Below, piece by piece: positions 8,276-16,389 of a stretch of DNA of 64,000 nt (within the stretch, counting starts at the first letter, position 1; every line of letters begins with the position of its first letter). The position numbers and the translations under genes are program-made. The stretch is taken from positions 124,001 through 188,000 of the forward strand of contig JAEINR010000002.1 of the NCBI GenBank assembly GCA_016342325.1. The letters are read 5' to 3'. The DNA is from Desulfobacterium sp. (GTDB lineage: Bacteria > Desulfobacterota > Desulfobacteria > Desulfobacterales > Desulfobacteraceae). The notes beneath the pieces are model-generated. The model did not search any database and had not been told where the DNA came from. It saw nothing but the letters and a program-made list of their open reading frames with translations.

Positions 8276-9640
8276 TTATTGTTGTGTCGGCACAAACCAC
8301 ATGCCGCTGATCTTTGACTCCCGGTTGAACACGAATTTGATATCAAGGGGGCCGTTGGCGAAATCGCAGGTGACAAAGATGATATCAAATTCACCCTGTT
8401 GACCGGACCGGGTTGCCTTGATCTTTTTAAAGGCACCTGTCTTGCTGATAAGGCCTTCCCAGACAGCTTTTAGCTTTTTCGGGGGCAGTGCCCGGGCCAT
8501 GGTGGCATCATAGTAAGGGGTCACTTTCCCATACGCTTCCTGTACCAGGAGATTTACCAATGTCTTTGAAATCTGGGTTTGATCTGTCTGGGTTTTGGTG
8601 GCGGAGACCTGGGCACTTGTCAGGACCGTCATTCCCAACAGGAGATAACATGCGGTGACAACCAGGGTGTACCAGGGCGATCTTTTCTTGAATGCGGGGA
8701 TCATTTCGATTCTCCTTTTAAGTGCTGATTTATGTTCCATGATTCCGGTGAGTCCTGTAAAGGAAAAGGGTTTTTTGCCGTTTTTGCCGTTTTTGCCGGA
8801 GGCAAGGTTCAAGAGAACCAGGCCATACGCCCTGTGTTCGGGCAACGTCAGGTGGGACAGGGTCATGGCGTCACAGGCAAACTCCCTGTCTTGCTTCATG
8901 GTATGGAATGCAATCCATACAAGGGGGTTGAACCAGTGCAGGGCAAGCAGAATGGCTGCCATCAGGCCGGTGAGGATATCGTGATGCTTCAGGTGCCTGA
9001 GTTCATGGAGGAACACAAGGCGCAGCGCGTTTTCATCCATGCTTTCAATCATGCCCCGGGGGAGAAGAATCCGTGGACGGATATAGCCGAACAGGGCCGG
9101 ACTTTGCACCAGATCCGTTTCCATGAGCACCAGCACGGTTTTAATCCCCAGTTCCTTTTTGCACGATTCCAACAGGTTCAATGGGGTTTCCCAGGTCACC
9201 TGGCTGTGGTTTCTCACGGCCATGAGAAAGGTGAGGGAGCGAAGGAAAATATAGGCCACCATGGCACCGGCCACTGAAAACCAGATAACGGCAAGGATAT
9301 TTGTCAACGGGGTCAGGTCTGGGACGGGATGGACGGGAGTCGATGGGCCTGGTGATACTCCCGTCATCTCCTGGGGGGCATCTGGGAAAAAACCAAACAG
9401 GTTGCCATCAACCCCCCATTGGGACGGTCCCGGAAAAAGGTTGTAGAGGCTCATACTGCTTTCCAGGGACCCGGGCAGGATGAGGCGGAGGATGAGCATG
9501 AACCACAATCCGTAATGCCATCCGGGTGACAGGCGGTTTCCCAGAACATGTTTTATGGTCATGATCAAAAGGATAATCACGCTTGCCTTGAACGACATAT
9601 CCATGGTGTGTGAAAATATTTCGGATAGATTCCAGTTCAT
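8276..9640 (-). CDS. blaR1: BlaR1/MecR1-like M56 zinc metalloprotease sensor with DUF3887-like tail
   Basis: A 454-residue membrane protease. The start is set at ATG 9640 (MNWNLSEIF), preceded by AGGAGA, rather than the track start at 9667. N-terminal transmembrane helices precede the peptidase domain, whose zinc motif HELRHLKHHD matches the HEXXH of family M56. These proteins cleave the cognate BlaI/MecI repressor when activated. Instead of the beta-lactam-binding penicilloyl-serine sensor domain of classical BlaR1, the C-terminus (after an anchor near residue 330) is a DUF3887-like periplasmic domain. The trigger is therefore probably not a beta-lactam. It lies 32 bases downstream of blaI in the same operon; no beta-lactamase gene is adjacent. 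Confidence 0.85.
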   Translation of the reverse strand: MNWNLSEIFSHTMDMSFKASVIILLIMTIKHVLGNRLSPGWHYGLWFMLILRLILPGSLESSMSLYNLFPGPSQWGVDGNLFGFFPDAPQEMTGVSPGPSTPVHPVPDLTPLTNILAVIWFSVAGAMVAYIFLRSLTFLMAVRNHSQVTWETPLNLLESCKKELGIKTVLVLMETDLVQSPALFGYIRPRILLPRGMIESMDENALRLVFLHELRHLKHHDILTGLMAAILLALHWFNPLVWIAFHTMKQDREFACDAMTLSHLTLPEHRAYGLVLLNLASGKNGKNGKKPFSFTGLTGIMEHKSALKRRIEMIPAFKKRSPWYTLVVTACYLLLGMTVLTSAQVSATKTQTDQTQISKTLVNLLVQEAYGKVTPYYDATMARALPPKKLKAVWEGLISKTGAFKKIKATRSGQQGEFDIIFVTCDFANGPLDIKFVFNRESKISGMWFVPTQQ

Positions 9641-9672
9641 GATCTTTATGTCTCCTGCTCGGCCCACCTGGT

Positions 9673-10062
9673 TTATCTTTCTTTTACTTCCTTGGTGGCC
9701 TTGTTCAGCATCTCTTTTAACTCTTTGATCTCATTTTCGGATAGATCCCTGTTTTCAATCAGGCTCGCCAGCATGGGCGTTAACGTTCCCCCAAAGAACC
9801 GGTTGAGAAAACTGCGGCTTTCCTCCCTGACGATCTCTTGCTCTGCCACCAGGGGAAAATAAAGATGGCTTCTTCCCTGTTTTTCAAAACCGATGGCTTT
9901 TTTTTGAACCAGCCTGTTGATAAGGGTCTTCACCGTTTTGGGTTTCCAGGATACGGTTTTCTCAAGTTTTTTCACAATCTCGTTGGCGCTGGTGGGGTGA
10001 TCGTTCCACAATTGCTTCATCACCTGCCATTCGGCGTCTGAAATTTTCGGATATTTTTCCAT
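9673..10062 (-). CDS. blaI: BlaI/MecI-family transcriptional repressor
   Basis: A 129-residue winged-helix repressor. MEKYPKISDAEWQVMKQLW and WKPKTVKTLINRLVQKKAI are classic BlaI signatures (recognition helix region). The C-terminal part forms the dimerisation and protease-cleavage segment. It is first in the operon with the M56 protease, two small proteins following. Autoregulation is strongly indicated by the palindrome at 10087-10125, whose half-sites resemble the TACA/TGTA core recognised by BlaI-type proteins. Confidence 0.92.
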   Translation of the reverse strand: MEKYPKISDAEWQVMKQLWNDHPTSANEIVKKLEKTVSWKPKTVKTLINRLVQKKAIGFEKQGRSHLYFPLVAEQEIVREESRSFLNRFFGGTLTPMLASLIENRDLSENEIKELKEMLNKATKEVKER

Positions 10063-10086
10063 GGCCCTTGACTCACTTTTTAATGT

Positions 10087-10125
10087 GATTACATACGTAA
10101 TATTTCAAGTATTACGTATGTAATC
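10087..10125. promoter_or_regulatory. BlaI-type operator, perfect 16-bp inverted repeat
   Basis: GATTACATACGTAATA (10087-10102), a 7-base spacer, and its exact reverse complement (10110-10125). Each arm contains a TACATACGTA-like near-palindrome, so the element could bind two repressor dimers. It starts 25 bp before the blaI start codon on the minus strand, where the promoter is expected. From there to the fusion gene at 10507 nothing else definite is seen. Confidence 0.85.
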
Positions 10126-10506
10126 TATTGTCAAGAAAAAAGTTGCCCATGGCGCCCCCTCTTTTTTTTCACGGCGGATCCTTGCATCTGCAAGGGGGGC
10201 ATTCGCCAGTCCATGGATTCGTAAAGGAAAGATTGTGGGAAAATAATTTGAAAATTATCCCAAAGGTTGTATCATCATGGGAATCATTCCAAGGAGCCGG
10301 ATAAGAACCGGGTACACTCCTTTTCAAGTCCGCTATTTTTAGAAGTAAACCATAGACGTTCGTAGGTGACTTGATACCCGTTTGACCTATATTAGTAGGA
10401 GCTGGGATCGGTTCATTTGCGAAGAAAACTGATATGCTGGTGCAGGGTGGAAAAAGCCGATCAAATCTGAAAAAAAACGCGTTCCATGGATGGATGAGGG
10501 GTTAAA
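10126..10506. other. Divergent intergenic region between blaI and the radical SAM fusion gene
   Basis: About 380 bp with no ORF of protein-like composition. It must hold the promoters of the divergent blaI operon and the large fusion gene. A convincing sigma-70 -35/-10 pair for the plus-strand gene was not found. The GAGGGG just before TTG 10507 is the likely ribosome site. Confidence 0.5.
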
Positions 10507-13500
10507 TTGAAACGTCCTGAAAAGAAAAAAGAGCAGTCCAAGATAAATCGTTATATCCGTTTTGAGGTTGAGAATACAGCCATTTATGTCGATCCTTACC
10601 ACCCAAACTGGATTGCGGTAAACCGTGCCGGGGACACTCTTTTGAAAAATATTGGGGATCAAGGGCCGGGCCGCCTGCCTTCTTTTGATCCCCAGGCAGG
10701 TGCGGGTGACATTTTATGGGAAATAAGCAAACAGAAATTTCTGAACCATCTGCCGGACACCTTGGATGAACCCTACAGGGGACGAGGGGAATATATACCC
10801 CTCTCCCATCTGGACGAGTGCTGGCTCCATGTTACGGACAACTGCAACCTTAAATGTACCCACTGTCTTTTTTCCTGTTCTCCTGAAGAGAAGACCGCAC
10901 TTTCAATTGAGGATATCAAAAAAAGCGTTGATGAAACATATGCCCTTGGCGCGAGAATTTTTTATCTTACCGGGGGAGAGCCCTTTGTTCATAAGTCGAT
11001 AGGAGAAATACTCAACCATATCCTGAACCATTATACGGATACATCCCTTGTGGTGATGACCAACGGCATCCTTCTTCCCCAATTTCGCGATCTCTTGAAA
11101 ACACTTCCCAAAGGGCGCCTCTGTTTTCAGGTGAGCGCAGACGGTGTCGGAGAGATCCACGATAAAACAAGGGGCAGGGGCGGATTCGCAAAACTGGCCA
11201 AAGGCCTTGAATCGTTGGGGGAACTTGGCACCCGAAATACCCTTGCAATGGTTGTTCACCATGGAAACATATCCCAAATGACGGAGGTGATCGACCTGGC
11301 AAAGGAATACGACATGGATGCCGTCCATTTCATCTGGCTGATGGTCACAGGGAGTGCAACGCCTGGGCTTTTTGTTGCGCCTGAAACCCTATTTTTAAAC
11401 CTGGTGAAGGCCTATCACTATGCAGAAAAGAAAGGGATCGAGATCGATAACATCCGAAACATGGAATCCCAGGTGTTCTCCCCTGCCGGAACAAAATATG
11501 ATCTTGGCAATGCAGGATGGAGATCCCTGGCAATAGGCCCGGACAAGAATATCTATCCCACAGCCGCAATGGTGGGCCGGCAGGCGCTCAATTGCGGGAA
11601 TCTGGATAGCGGTATTGAACATATCTGGCAGCATTCCGAGATCTTAAAGAAGATCAGGAAAACATCTGTCAGGGATTCAACGGCCTATGGAAATTCCCCG
11701 TTTAAATTCATCACAGGCGGCGGAGACATGGACCACAGTTATTTTCATGGGGGGACGTTTGAAGGGTGTGATCCCTATCTGCCCCTATATGAGAAAATGA
11801 TCCCCTGGATCATCGCTGAAAACGCAAAAAAAACGCACCCTTCACCCTATCCCCGGATTTTGCTGAAAATGGGGGACAGGCTCCTGCAATGCCATTCAGA
11901 GGGCGAAGGCGTTTCCCTGACCCACTCAAATTGCGTATTGACCTTTTCAAATACCCGAAAGGTTGTTGGCGATTTTTATGCCCGGGCAGATGGTTCCGGA
12001 AACCAGGATATCGTCAATCCTGTGTCCTATCCTGAAACGGAGATTTCCCACATTCCCGATCATTCAAGAATCAAGTCCTATGGCTGCGGAAGCCCGGTTT
12101 TGGATGCGGATATAAAGGCGGGGGAAGTGATCGCCGACCTTGGATCAGGTGCCGGTGTTGAATGTTTTATCGCTTCCAAAAGAACAGGAAAGAACGGAAA
12201 AGTCTACGGCATAGACATGCTTGACCATATGCTTGACAAGGCAAACACCGCTCTTCCCCATGTGGCAGAAAACCTGGGGTATACCAATATCGAATTTAAA
12301 AAAGGGTTTCTTGAAGCGATTCCCTTAAAGGACGATGAAGCGGATCTCATCATCTCAAATTGCGTGATCAACCTTTCCGAAGATAAGAGAGAGACCTTAA
12401 AAGAGATCTTCCGGGTGCTCAAGCCCGGCGGTAGAATCGTCATTTCAGATGTTGTAACAGACACGATGGCGCCCCCTGCCATTCAAAATGATGAACAGCT
12501 TCGGGGGGAGTGCATTGCAGGGGCAATGGTTCAGCCCTATCTTATTTCAATGCTGGAAATCCTGGGGTTTACTAGCATTTCGATCATGAAACGGTTTTTC
12601 TACAGAAAGGTGAGGAACCACGCCTTTTTCTCAATTACCTATACGGCGTACAAGCCCCGGGCAAGGGAAACCGTGGCGGTCGTGTATCCGGGGCCCTATG
12701 CCGCCGTTGTTACGGACCATGGCGAAATCCTTGTCAGGGGAGAAAAATGCAGAATCGAAAAGCCGTTTCATCCTGAATCCCTGTCCCCGGATATCCTTGT
12801 CCTTGATGCCATGGGGAGTGCCGCAAACATCGATGCTGAAAATTCATGCAATTGCTCGTTTGATTCAGGTTCACAAGGGGACTGCTGTTCACTGTCTTTG
12901 GAAGAGATACAGAGTAACCCTGGGCTGACAGCGCTTAGCCCCGGTAAAAACAGGGACGGCTGCATGATCTGCGGCAACGCCCTTGAATATCTTAAAACCA
13001 ATGAAGTAAAAAGCTGCTTTTACTGCTCAAAGAAATTTTCGGCAAATGCCGTTTGCAAAAAGGATCATTTTGTTTGTGATTCCTGCCACGGTATGGATGC
13101 CCTGGCGTTTGTGACGGAATTGCTGATACGCACAAAAGAGACGGATCTCATCGACCTGTTGAATAAAATCAGATCCCATCCCTCATTTAATCTCCATGGT
13201 CCTGAGCATCATTATGCCGTACCGGGTATCATCGCAGCGGTTTACAGAAATCTTGGCGGAGGGATTACAGACCAGGCGATCCTGACCGCCATAGAGAGGG
13301 GAAGTGCTATCCCAGGCGGATCATGCGCCTTCTGGGGGGGGTGCGGGGCACCCCTGGGTGCCGGCATCGGGTTTGGCGTCATTCTCGACGCCAATCCCCT
13401 AAAGCCCGGACCCCGGCAGATGGTCCAGAAAACCGTCTCTGAAATCACCGGTGAAACAGGGAAAATAAAAGCGGCAAGATGCTGCCAGAGGGAAAGCTGG

Positions 13501-13710
13501 GTAACCCTATTAAAGGTGTCTGAAATTTCCGAAAGAGCACTTGACATAAAACTGCCTGCAAACGGCCACCTGGTTTGCACACAAATGGATCAAAACAAGG
13601 AGTGCATAAAAGCCGGGTGCCCGTTCTACCCTAACCTGGACAAGCCAGAACCAAATCATTCTTTTGATTCTCTTGCCAAAATAACACGAAACTCAAAGCG
13701 AAAAACCTAA
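10507..13710 (+). CDS. Four-part fusion: PqqD-like, radical SAM, ArsM-like methyltransferase, DUF5714
   Basis: A 1067-residue protein with a TTG start behind GAGGGG. Residues 1-90 resemble a PqqD-like peptide-binding domain. The radical SAM cluster motif is CNLKCTHC (Cys113, 117, 120), followed by a typical barrel with LTGGEP. Residues ~520-690 are a class I methyltransferase very like arsenite methyltransferases: YGCGSP opening, ADLGSGAG SAM site, ISNCVINLSEDK and RGECIAGAM, which hold cysteines at positions where ArsM proteins bind arsenic. A cysteine-rich linker (SCNCS, DCCS) precedes a DUF5714 domain (~805-1045) with a zinc-ribbon-like CMICG...CFYC and VCDSCH. The substrate is unknown; a metalloid or thiol-linked methyl transfer is an inference. 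The last 27 codons lie in a dispersed repeat. Confidence 0.8.
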   Translation: MKRPEKKKEQSKINRYIRFEVENTAIYVDPYHPNWIAVNRAGDTLLKNIGDQGPGRLPSFDPQAGAGDILWEISKQKFLNHLPDTLDEPYRGRGEYIPLSHLDECWLHVTDNCNLKCTHCLFSCSPEEKTALSIEDIKKSVDETYALGARIFYLTGGEPFVHKSIGEILNHILNHYTDTSLVVMTNGILLPQFRDLLKTLPKGRLCFQVSADGVGEIHDKTRGRGGFAKLAKGLESLGELGTRNTLAMVVHHGNISQMTEVIDLAKEYDMDAVHFIWLMVTGSATPGLFVAPETLFLNLVKAYHYAEKKGIEIDNIRNMESQVFSPAGTKYDLGNAGWRSLAIGPDKNIYPTAAMVGRQALNCGNLDSGIEHIWQHSEILKKIRKTSVRDSTAYGNSPFKFITGGGDMDHSYFHGGTFEGCDPYLPLYEKMIPWIIAENAKKTHPSPYPRILLKMGDRLLQCHSEGEGVSLTHSNCVLTFSNTRKVVGDFYARADGSGNQDIVNPVSYPETEISHIPDHSRIKSYGCGSPVLDADIKAGEVIADLGSGAGVECFIASKRTGKNGKVYGIDMLDHMLDKANTALPHVAENLGYTNIEFKKGFLEAIPLKDDEADLIISNCVINLSEDKRETLKEIFRVLKPGGRIVISDVVTDTMAPPAIQNDEQLRGECIAGAMVQPYLISMLEILGFTSISIMKRFFYRKVRNHAFFSITYTAYKPRARETVAVVYPGPYAAVVTDHGEILVRGEKCRIEKPFHPESLSPDILVLDAMGSAANIDAENSCNCSFDSGSQGDCCSLSLEEIQSNPGLTALSPGKNRDGCMICGNALEYLKTNEVKSCFYCSKKFSANAVCKKDHFVCDSCHGMDALAFVTELLIRTKETDLIDLLNKIRSHPSFNLHGPEHHYAVPGIIAAVYRNLGGGITDQAILTAIERGSAIPGGSCAFWGGCGAPLGAGIGFGVILDANPLKPGPRQMVQKTVSEITGETGKIKAARCCQRESWVTLLKVSEISERALDIKLPANGHLVCTQMDQNKECIKAGCPFYPNLDKPEPNHSFDSLAKITRNSKRKT

Positions 13711-13711
13711 A
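13631..13711 (+). repeat. Dispersed two-hairpin repeat, copy A
   Basis: Starts CTAACCTGGACAAGCCAGAA and continues with GATTCTCTTGCCAAAATAAC and a CGAAAAACCTAA end. CTGGACAAGCCAG forms one hairpin; the second, around the TTGCCAAAATAA core, is weaker here than in copies B and E. This copy lies inside the 3' end of the fusion gene and encodes its final residues and stop. Other copies are at 26284, 27114, 40617, 43291, 43367 and 63726. Confidence 0.85.
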
Positions 13712-13729
13712 TAGCCGGATGGGTGAATC

Positions 13730-14461
13730 CTACATATATTTTTTCAGGATCGTATCATAGGTTCCGTCTTTTTTTATCCCATCCAGGGCTGCCTGCCATG
13801 CGGCAATCACGGTGTCAGGGGTTGATCTACTGAAGGCGATATAGAGCTGGGTATCTTTAACATCAAAGACTTTTTCTAATACTGAGGACTCGCCGACAGC
13901 CGTCCTGGCCTTGTGGAGCCCCTGGAGATGGCCGACGATCCATAGATCAACTCTACCGGCAAGCAGCTTTTTGACATTGACCGAATCGTCAATCACACTG
14001 TCAATGTTCGTGAACCCGTTTTCTTTTAAAAACAACTCGGCTGCATCATCTTTATAGGTGCCGATTTTTTTCATTTTCCTGGCATCATCCAGGGAATTGA
14101 TTTTGATACGGCTGCCTTTTTTCGCAAAGAAAACCCATTTGTTGGTGGCGATGGGGCCGACCCATTTGAACAACGGCTCCCGCTGGTCCGTCCGTGTCAT
14201 GGAAAAGAGGATGCGATTGTCCTTGGCCTGAATTAATTGATACGATCTTGACCAGGGCAGGACTTTAATGTTGTTGGGATGGCCGACACGCTTGAGTAAT
14301 TCTACCATGACATCGTAAGAAAGACCGGTCAACTGACCGTTTTCAGAATAATTGAAAGGCGGGTATTCTTCGGTCATGATGGAAAAGGATCCGGCGGTTG
14401 CATTGACACCAAAGCCTAGCAAACAAAATAAAGTGATCAGGGTTAAATAAAAAGATTTCAT
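13730..14461 (-). CDS. Periplasmic solute-binding protein, family 3
   Basis: A 243-residue protein with a cleavable signal (hydrophobic core FYLTLITLFCLLGFGV, cleavage near ATAGS). The mature part opens FSIMTEEYPPFNYSENGQLTG, typical of amino-acid-type family 3 binding proteins, and continues with the expected DLWIVGHLQG region of lobe 2. Unlike transport systems it has no permease or ATPase neighbour; such orphan proteins are common in sulfate reducers and may feed a shared transporter or a sensor. It converges on the fusion gene, with only repeat copy A between them, and reads away from the cupin operon. Confidence 0.8.
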   Translation of the reverse strand: MKSFYLTLITLFCLLGFGVNATAGSFSIMTEEYPPFNYSENGQLTGLSYDVMVELLKRVGHPNNIKVLPWSRSYQLIQAKDNRILFSMTRTDQREPLFKWVGPIATNKWVFFAKKGSRIKINSLDDARKMKKIGTYKDDAAELFLKENGFTNIDSVIDDSVNVKKLLAGRVDLWIVGHLQGLHKARTAVGESSVLEKVFDVKDTQLYIAFSRSTPDTVIAAWQAALDGIKKDGTYDTILKKYM

Positions 14462-14640
14462 AGGACGACTCCTTTACGAATCTAACCTGTTTGTTGATTT
14501 CCCGGGTTACCGGGAAGGGGATAATTTAGAAATAAGCGTATCAGAGATCGCGACCCGGGTCAAGAAACCCAGCCCAGGGGTGTGATGGCGCAGTTAAGGT
14601 CTTTTGTGAAGGCCGGGTTTCTCCTTTCTTTTTTATTTTT

Positions 14641-14690
14641 TTGACTTAGATCAATGAAATTACCATATTAAACAGTGTAATACTGTTCTT
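14641..14690 (+). promoter_or_regulatory. FNR-like box and promoter before the cupin gene
   Basis: TTGACTTAGATCAA (14641-14654) fits the FNR consensus TTGAT-N4-ATCAA with one change and is palindromic in its outer five bases. A -10-like TAATAC lies at 14678-14683, so the box centre falls about 42 bp before the expected start site, the class II activator position. CRP/FNR-family regulators of sulfate reducers (for example HcpR) use related sites; which one acts here is not known. Confidence 0.6.
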
Positions 14691-14780
14691 CAACACCGAC
14701 AGTGGCTTTCATCTGTTTGAAAATCCCACGGTTGTTGTAATGGTACGGATGAATTTAAACCTAATTGGGGAGAATATATC

Positions 14781-15143
14781 ATGGATAAAAAAGAGCTGAT
14801 CAAAAACATTCCTTTTTCAGAAGCGGTTGATTTTGCAGGGCTTGTGGACTATGAAGAAGGGCGGGTGGTGAGCCGGACACTGGCCAGCCGGGACGCCATC
14901 GGCATCACCCTCTTTGCCTTTGACAAAGGCGAAGAGATCAGTGCCCATTCCGCACCCGGAGATGCCATGGTGCAAATTTTAGACGGAGAGGCCCGGATCA
15001 ATGTGGGCGGCAAGGAGATCATGGCCACTGCCGGCCAGGTCGTGGTCATGCCGGCAGATGTCCCCCATTCCCTGTATGCCACCTCCCAGTTTAAAATGTT
15101 TCTGATCGTTGTAAAACGCCCTGTGGCTATGGGCAACCTGTAA
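14781..15143 (+). CDS. Small cupin-domain protein
   Basis: A 120-residue single cupin. The first motif region reads EEISAHSAPGDAMVQILDGEARI and the second MPADVPHSLYA, so some metal-binding histidines are present. Small cupins of this type (often beginning MDKKELI..) occur in anaerobes next to iron-sulfur or nitrogen-oxide stress genes, but no reaction is established. It is first in a two-gene operon with the siroheme/4Fe-4S protein, only a few bases apart, under the FNR-like box. A role in oxygen, nitric oxide or redox stress is an inference from that context. SD GGGGAG precedes the ATG. Confidence 0.8.
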   Translation: MDKKELIKNIPFSEAVDFAGLVDYEEGRVVSRTLASRDAIGITLFAFDKGEEISAHSAPGDAMVQILDGEARINVGGKEIMATAGQVVVMPADVPHSLYATSQFKMFLIVVKRPVAMGNL

Positions 15144-15159
15144 CAGTTTGGGACGTGAA

Positions 15160-15990
15160 ATGGTCATGAAATGGACAGATGAAGCTGAGGCTGCGATTCA
15201 AAAGGTTCCGTTCTTTGTGAGGAAAAAGGTTCGCAAGCGTGTGGAAAAGGAGGCCGCAGGAGCTGGGAAAGCCCAGGTGACCCTGGCAGGGGTGAAAAGA
15301 ACCCAGACACGGTTTCTCTCAAAGATGGGCTCGGAGGTCAAGGGGTATCAGGTGGAAACCTGCTTTGGCAGCGGGGGGTGTCCCAACCGGGTCCATTCCG
15401 GGGATGGGTTGCTTGCCAGAATCGAAACCCTTTTGAAAGAGGCGGATCTTCTCTCCTTGCTCAAGGAGCGGGTAAAGGGCGACCTGAAGTTTCACCATGA
15501 GTTCCGGGTGGCCATTGCCGAGTGCCCCAATGCCTGTTCCCAGCCCCAGATCAAGGGGGTGGGGATTATCGCGGCAGCCCTGCCCCGGGTGACGGAAGAT
15601 CCCTGCACCGGTTGCGGTGCCTGTGTGACGGCCTGTAAGGAGAACGCCATTGCGCTTGCTGGCGAACCGGAACACCCTGAGATTTCATTTGATCGCTGTC
15701 TCATGTGCGGTCACTGCATAACGGCATGCCCCAGCGGCACCCTCCTGGAAGGATCCAAGGGGTACAGGGTGCAGCTGGGGGGACGATTGGGACGGCATCC
15801 AAGGCTTGCGATGGAACTTCCGGGAATTTATACGGAAGAGGAGGTGCTTGCCATTGTTGAAAAATGCGTCCGATTCTTTAAGGAGAAAAGCCTCCACGGG
15901 GAACGCTTTTCCCATCTTTTGACAGAAGCGGATTTTCAGAAAATGGTTCCTTGCTGGCAACCAAGGAATTCTGGCCCACATTGTCGTTGA
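15160..15990 (+). CDS. Siroheme/4Fe-4S sulfite-reductase-like protein with PCP_red N-terminal domain
   Basis: About 276 residues. The N-terminus (WTDEAEAAIQKVPFFVRKKV) matches the small PCP_red helical domain found in protochlorophyllide reductase subunits and redox proteins. A compact sulfite/nitrite-reductase half follows with the siroheme-cluster cysteines CFGSGGC and CPNAC. Two 4Fe-4S ferredoxin motifs come next: CTGCGACVTAC and CLMCGHCITAC. Such short reductases resemble AsrC and coenzyme-F420-free Fsr modules, likely reducing a small oxyanion with electrons from ferredoxin; the substrate is uncertain. The start is ambiguous (TTG 15148, ATG 15160 or ATG 15166); 15160 is chosen for spacing from GGGA. 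The ORF ends before a good terminator. Confidence 0.75.
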   Translation: MVMKWTDEAEAAIQKVPFFVRKKVRKRVEKEAAGAGKAQVTLAGVKRTQTRFLSKMGSEVKGYQVETCFGSGGCPNRVHSGDGLLARIETLLKEADLLSLLKERVKGDLKFHHEFRVAIAECPNACSQPQIKGVGIIAAALPRVTEDPCTGCGACVTACKENAIALAGEPEHPEISFDRCLMCGHCITACPSGTLLEGSKGYRVQLGGRLGRHPRLAMELPGIYTEEEVLAIVEKCVRFFKEKSLHGERFSHLLTEADFQKMVPCWQPRNSGPHCR

Positions 15991-16051
15991 TCTCCCGGAG
16001 GTTCAGGGACGCCTAACCAGGACACCGGCTTGGGGTGCCAGGTTCCTGCAT

Positions 16052-16104
16052 GGGCATCCCCCAGAAGGCCGTGGTTCTCCTTCAGCTGGGGTGCCCTATT
16101 TTGT
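16052..16104 (+). terminator. Rho-independent terminator of the cupin operon
   Basis: GGGCATCCCCCAG pairs with CTGGGGTGCCC (one bulge), extended by AAGG/CCTT inside, and is followed by the T-rich TATTTTGTATATTT. The remaining 285 bp to the cytochrome gene contain no convincing gene; short minus-strand frames there look like degraded coding sequence but could not be assigned. Confidence 0.65.
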
Positions 16105-16389
16105 ATATTTCAACAATGTCACATTGTGATATCTCCTTGTCAATCCCCATGGCTCCGCCATATTCATCGCGTTTTCAAGGGTGCGGAGTTTCTGTAAGAA
16201 ATGCTTGACCTGGCCGACGAAATAGGGGATATCTTATAGAGAACCACCTGATAACATTCTTCCTGCCGTTCTTTTCTCTGATGATCTGCCGACTTTTTCA
16301 AAGGTCCAGTTCTTCGGTCGAAGCTCTTTTTGAAGGTCGCGAAAATCCATAATTCTGTTTTAGTACCCTTTGAACCAAAGGAGACCCCC

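Noticed and set aside
16164-16380. Possible degraded minus-strand gene
   Set aside because: Fragments in two frames look faintly coding but no family or continuous reading could be established.
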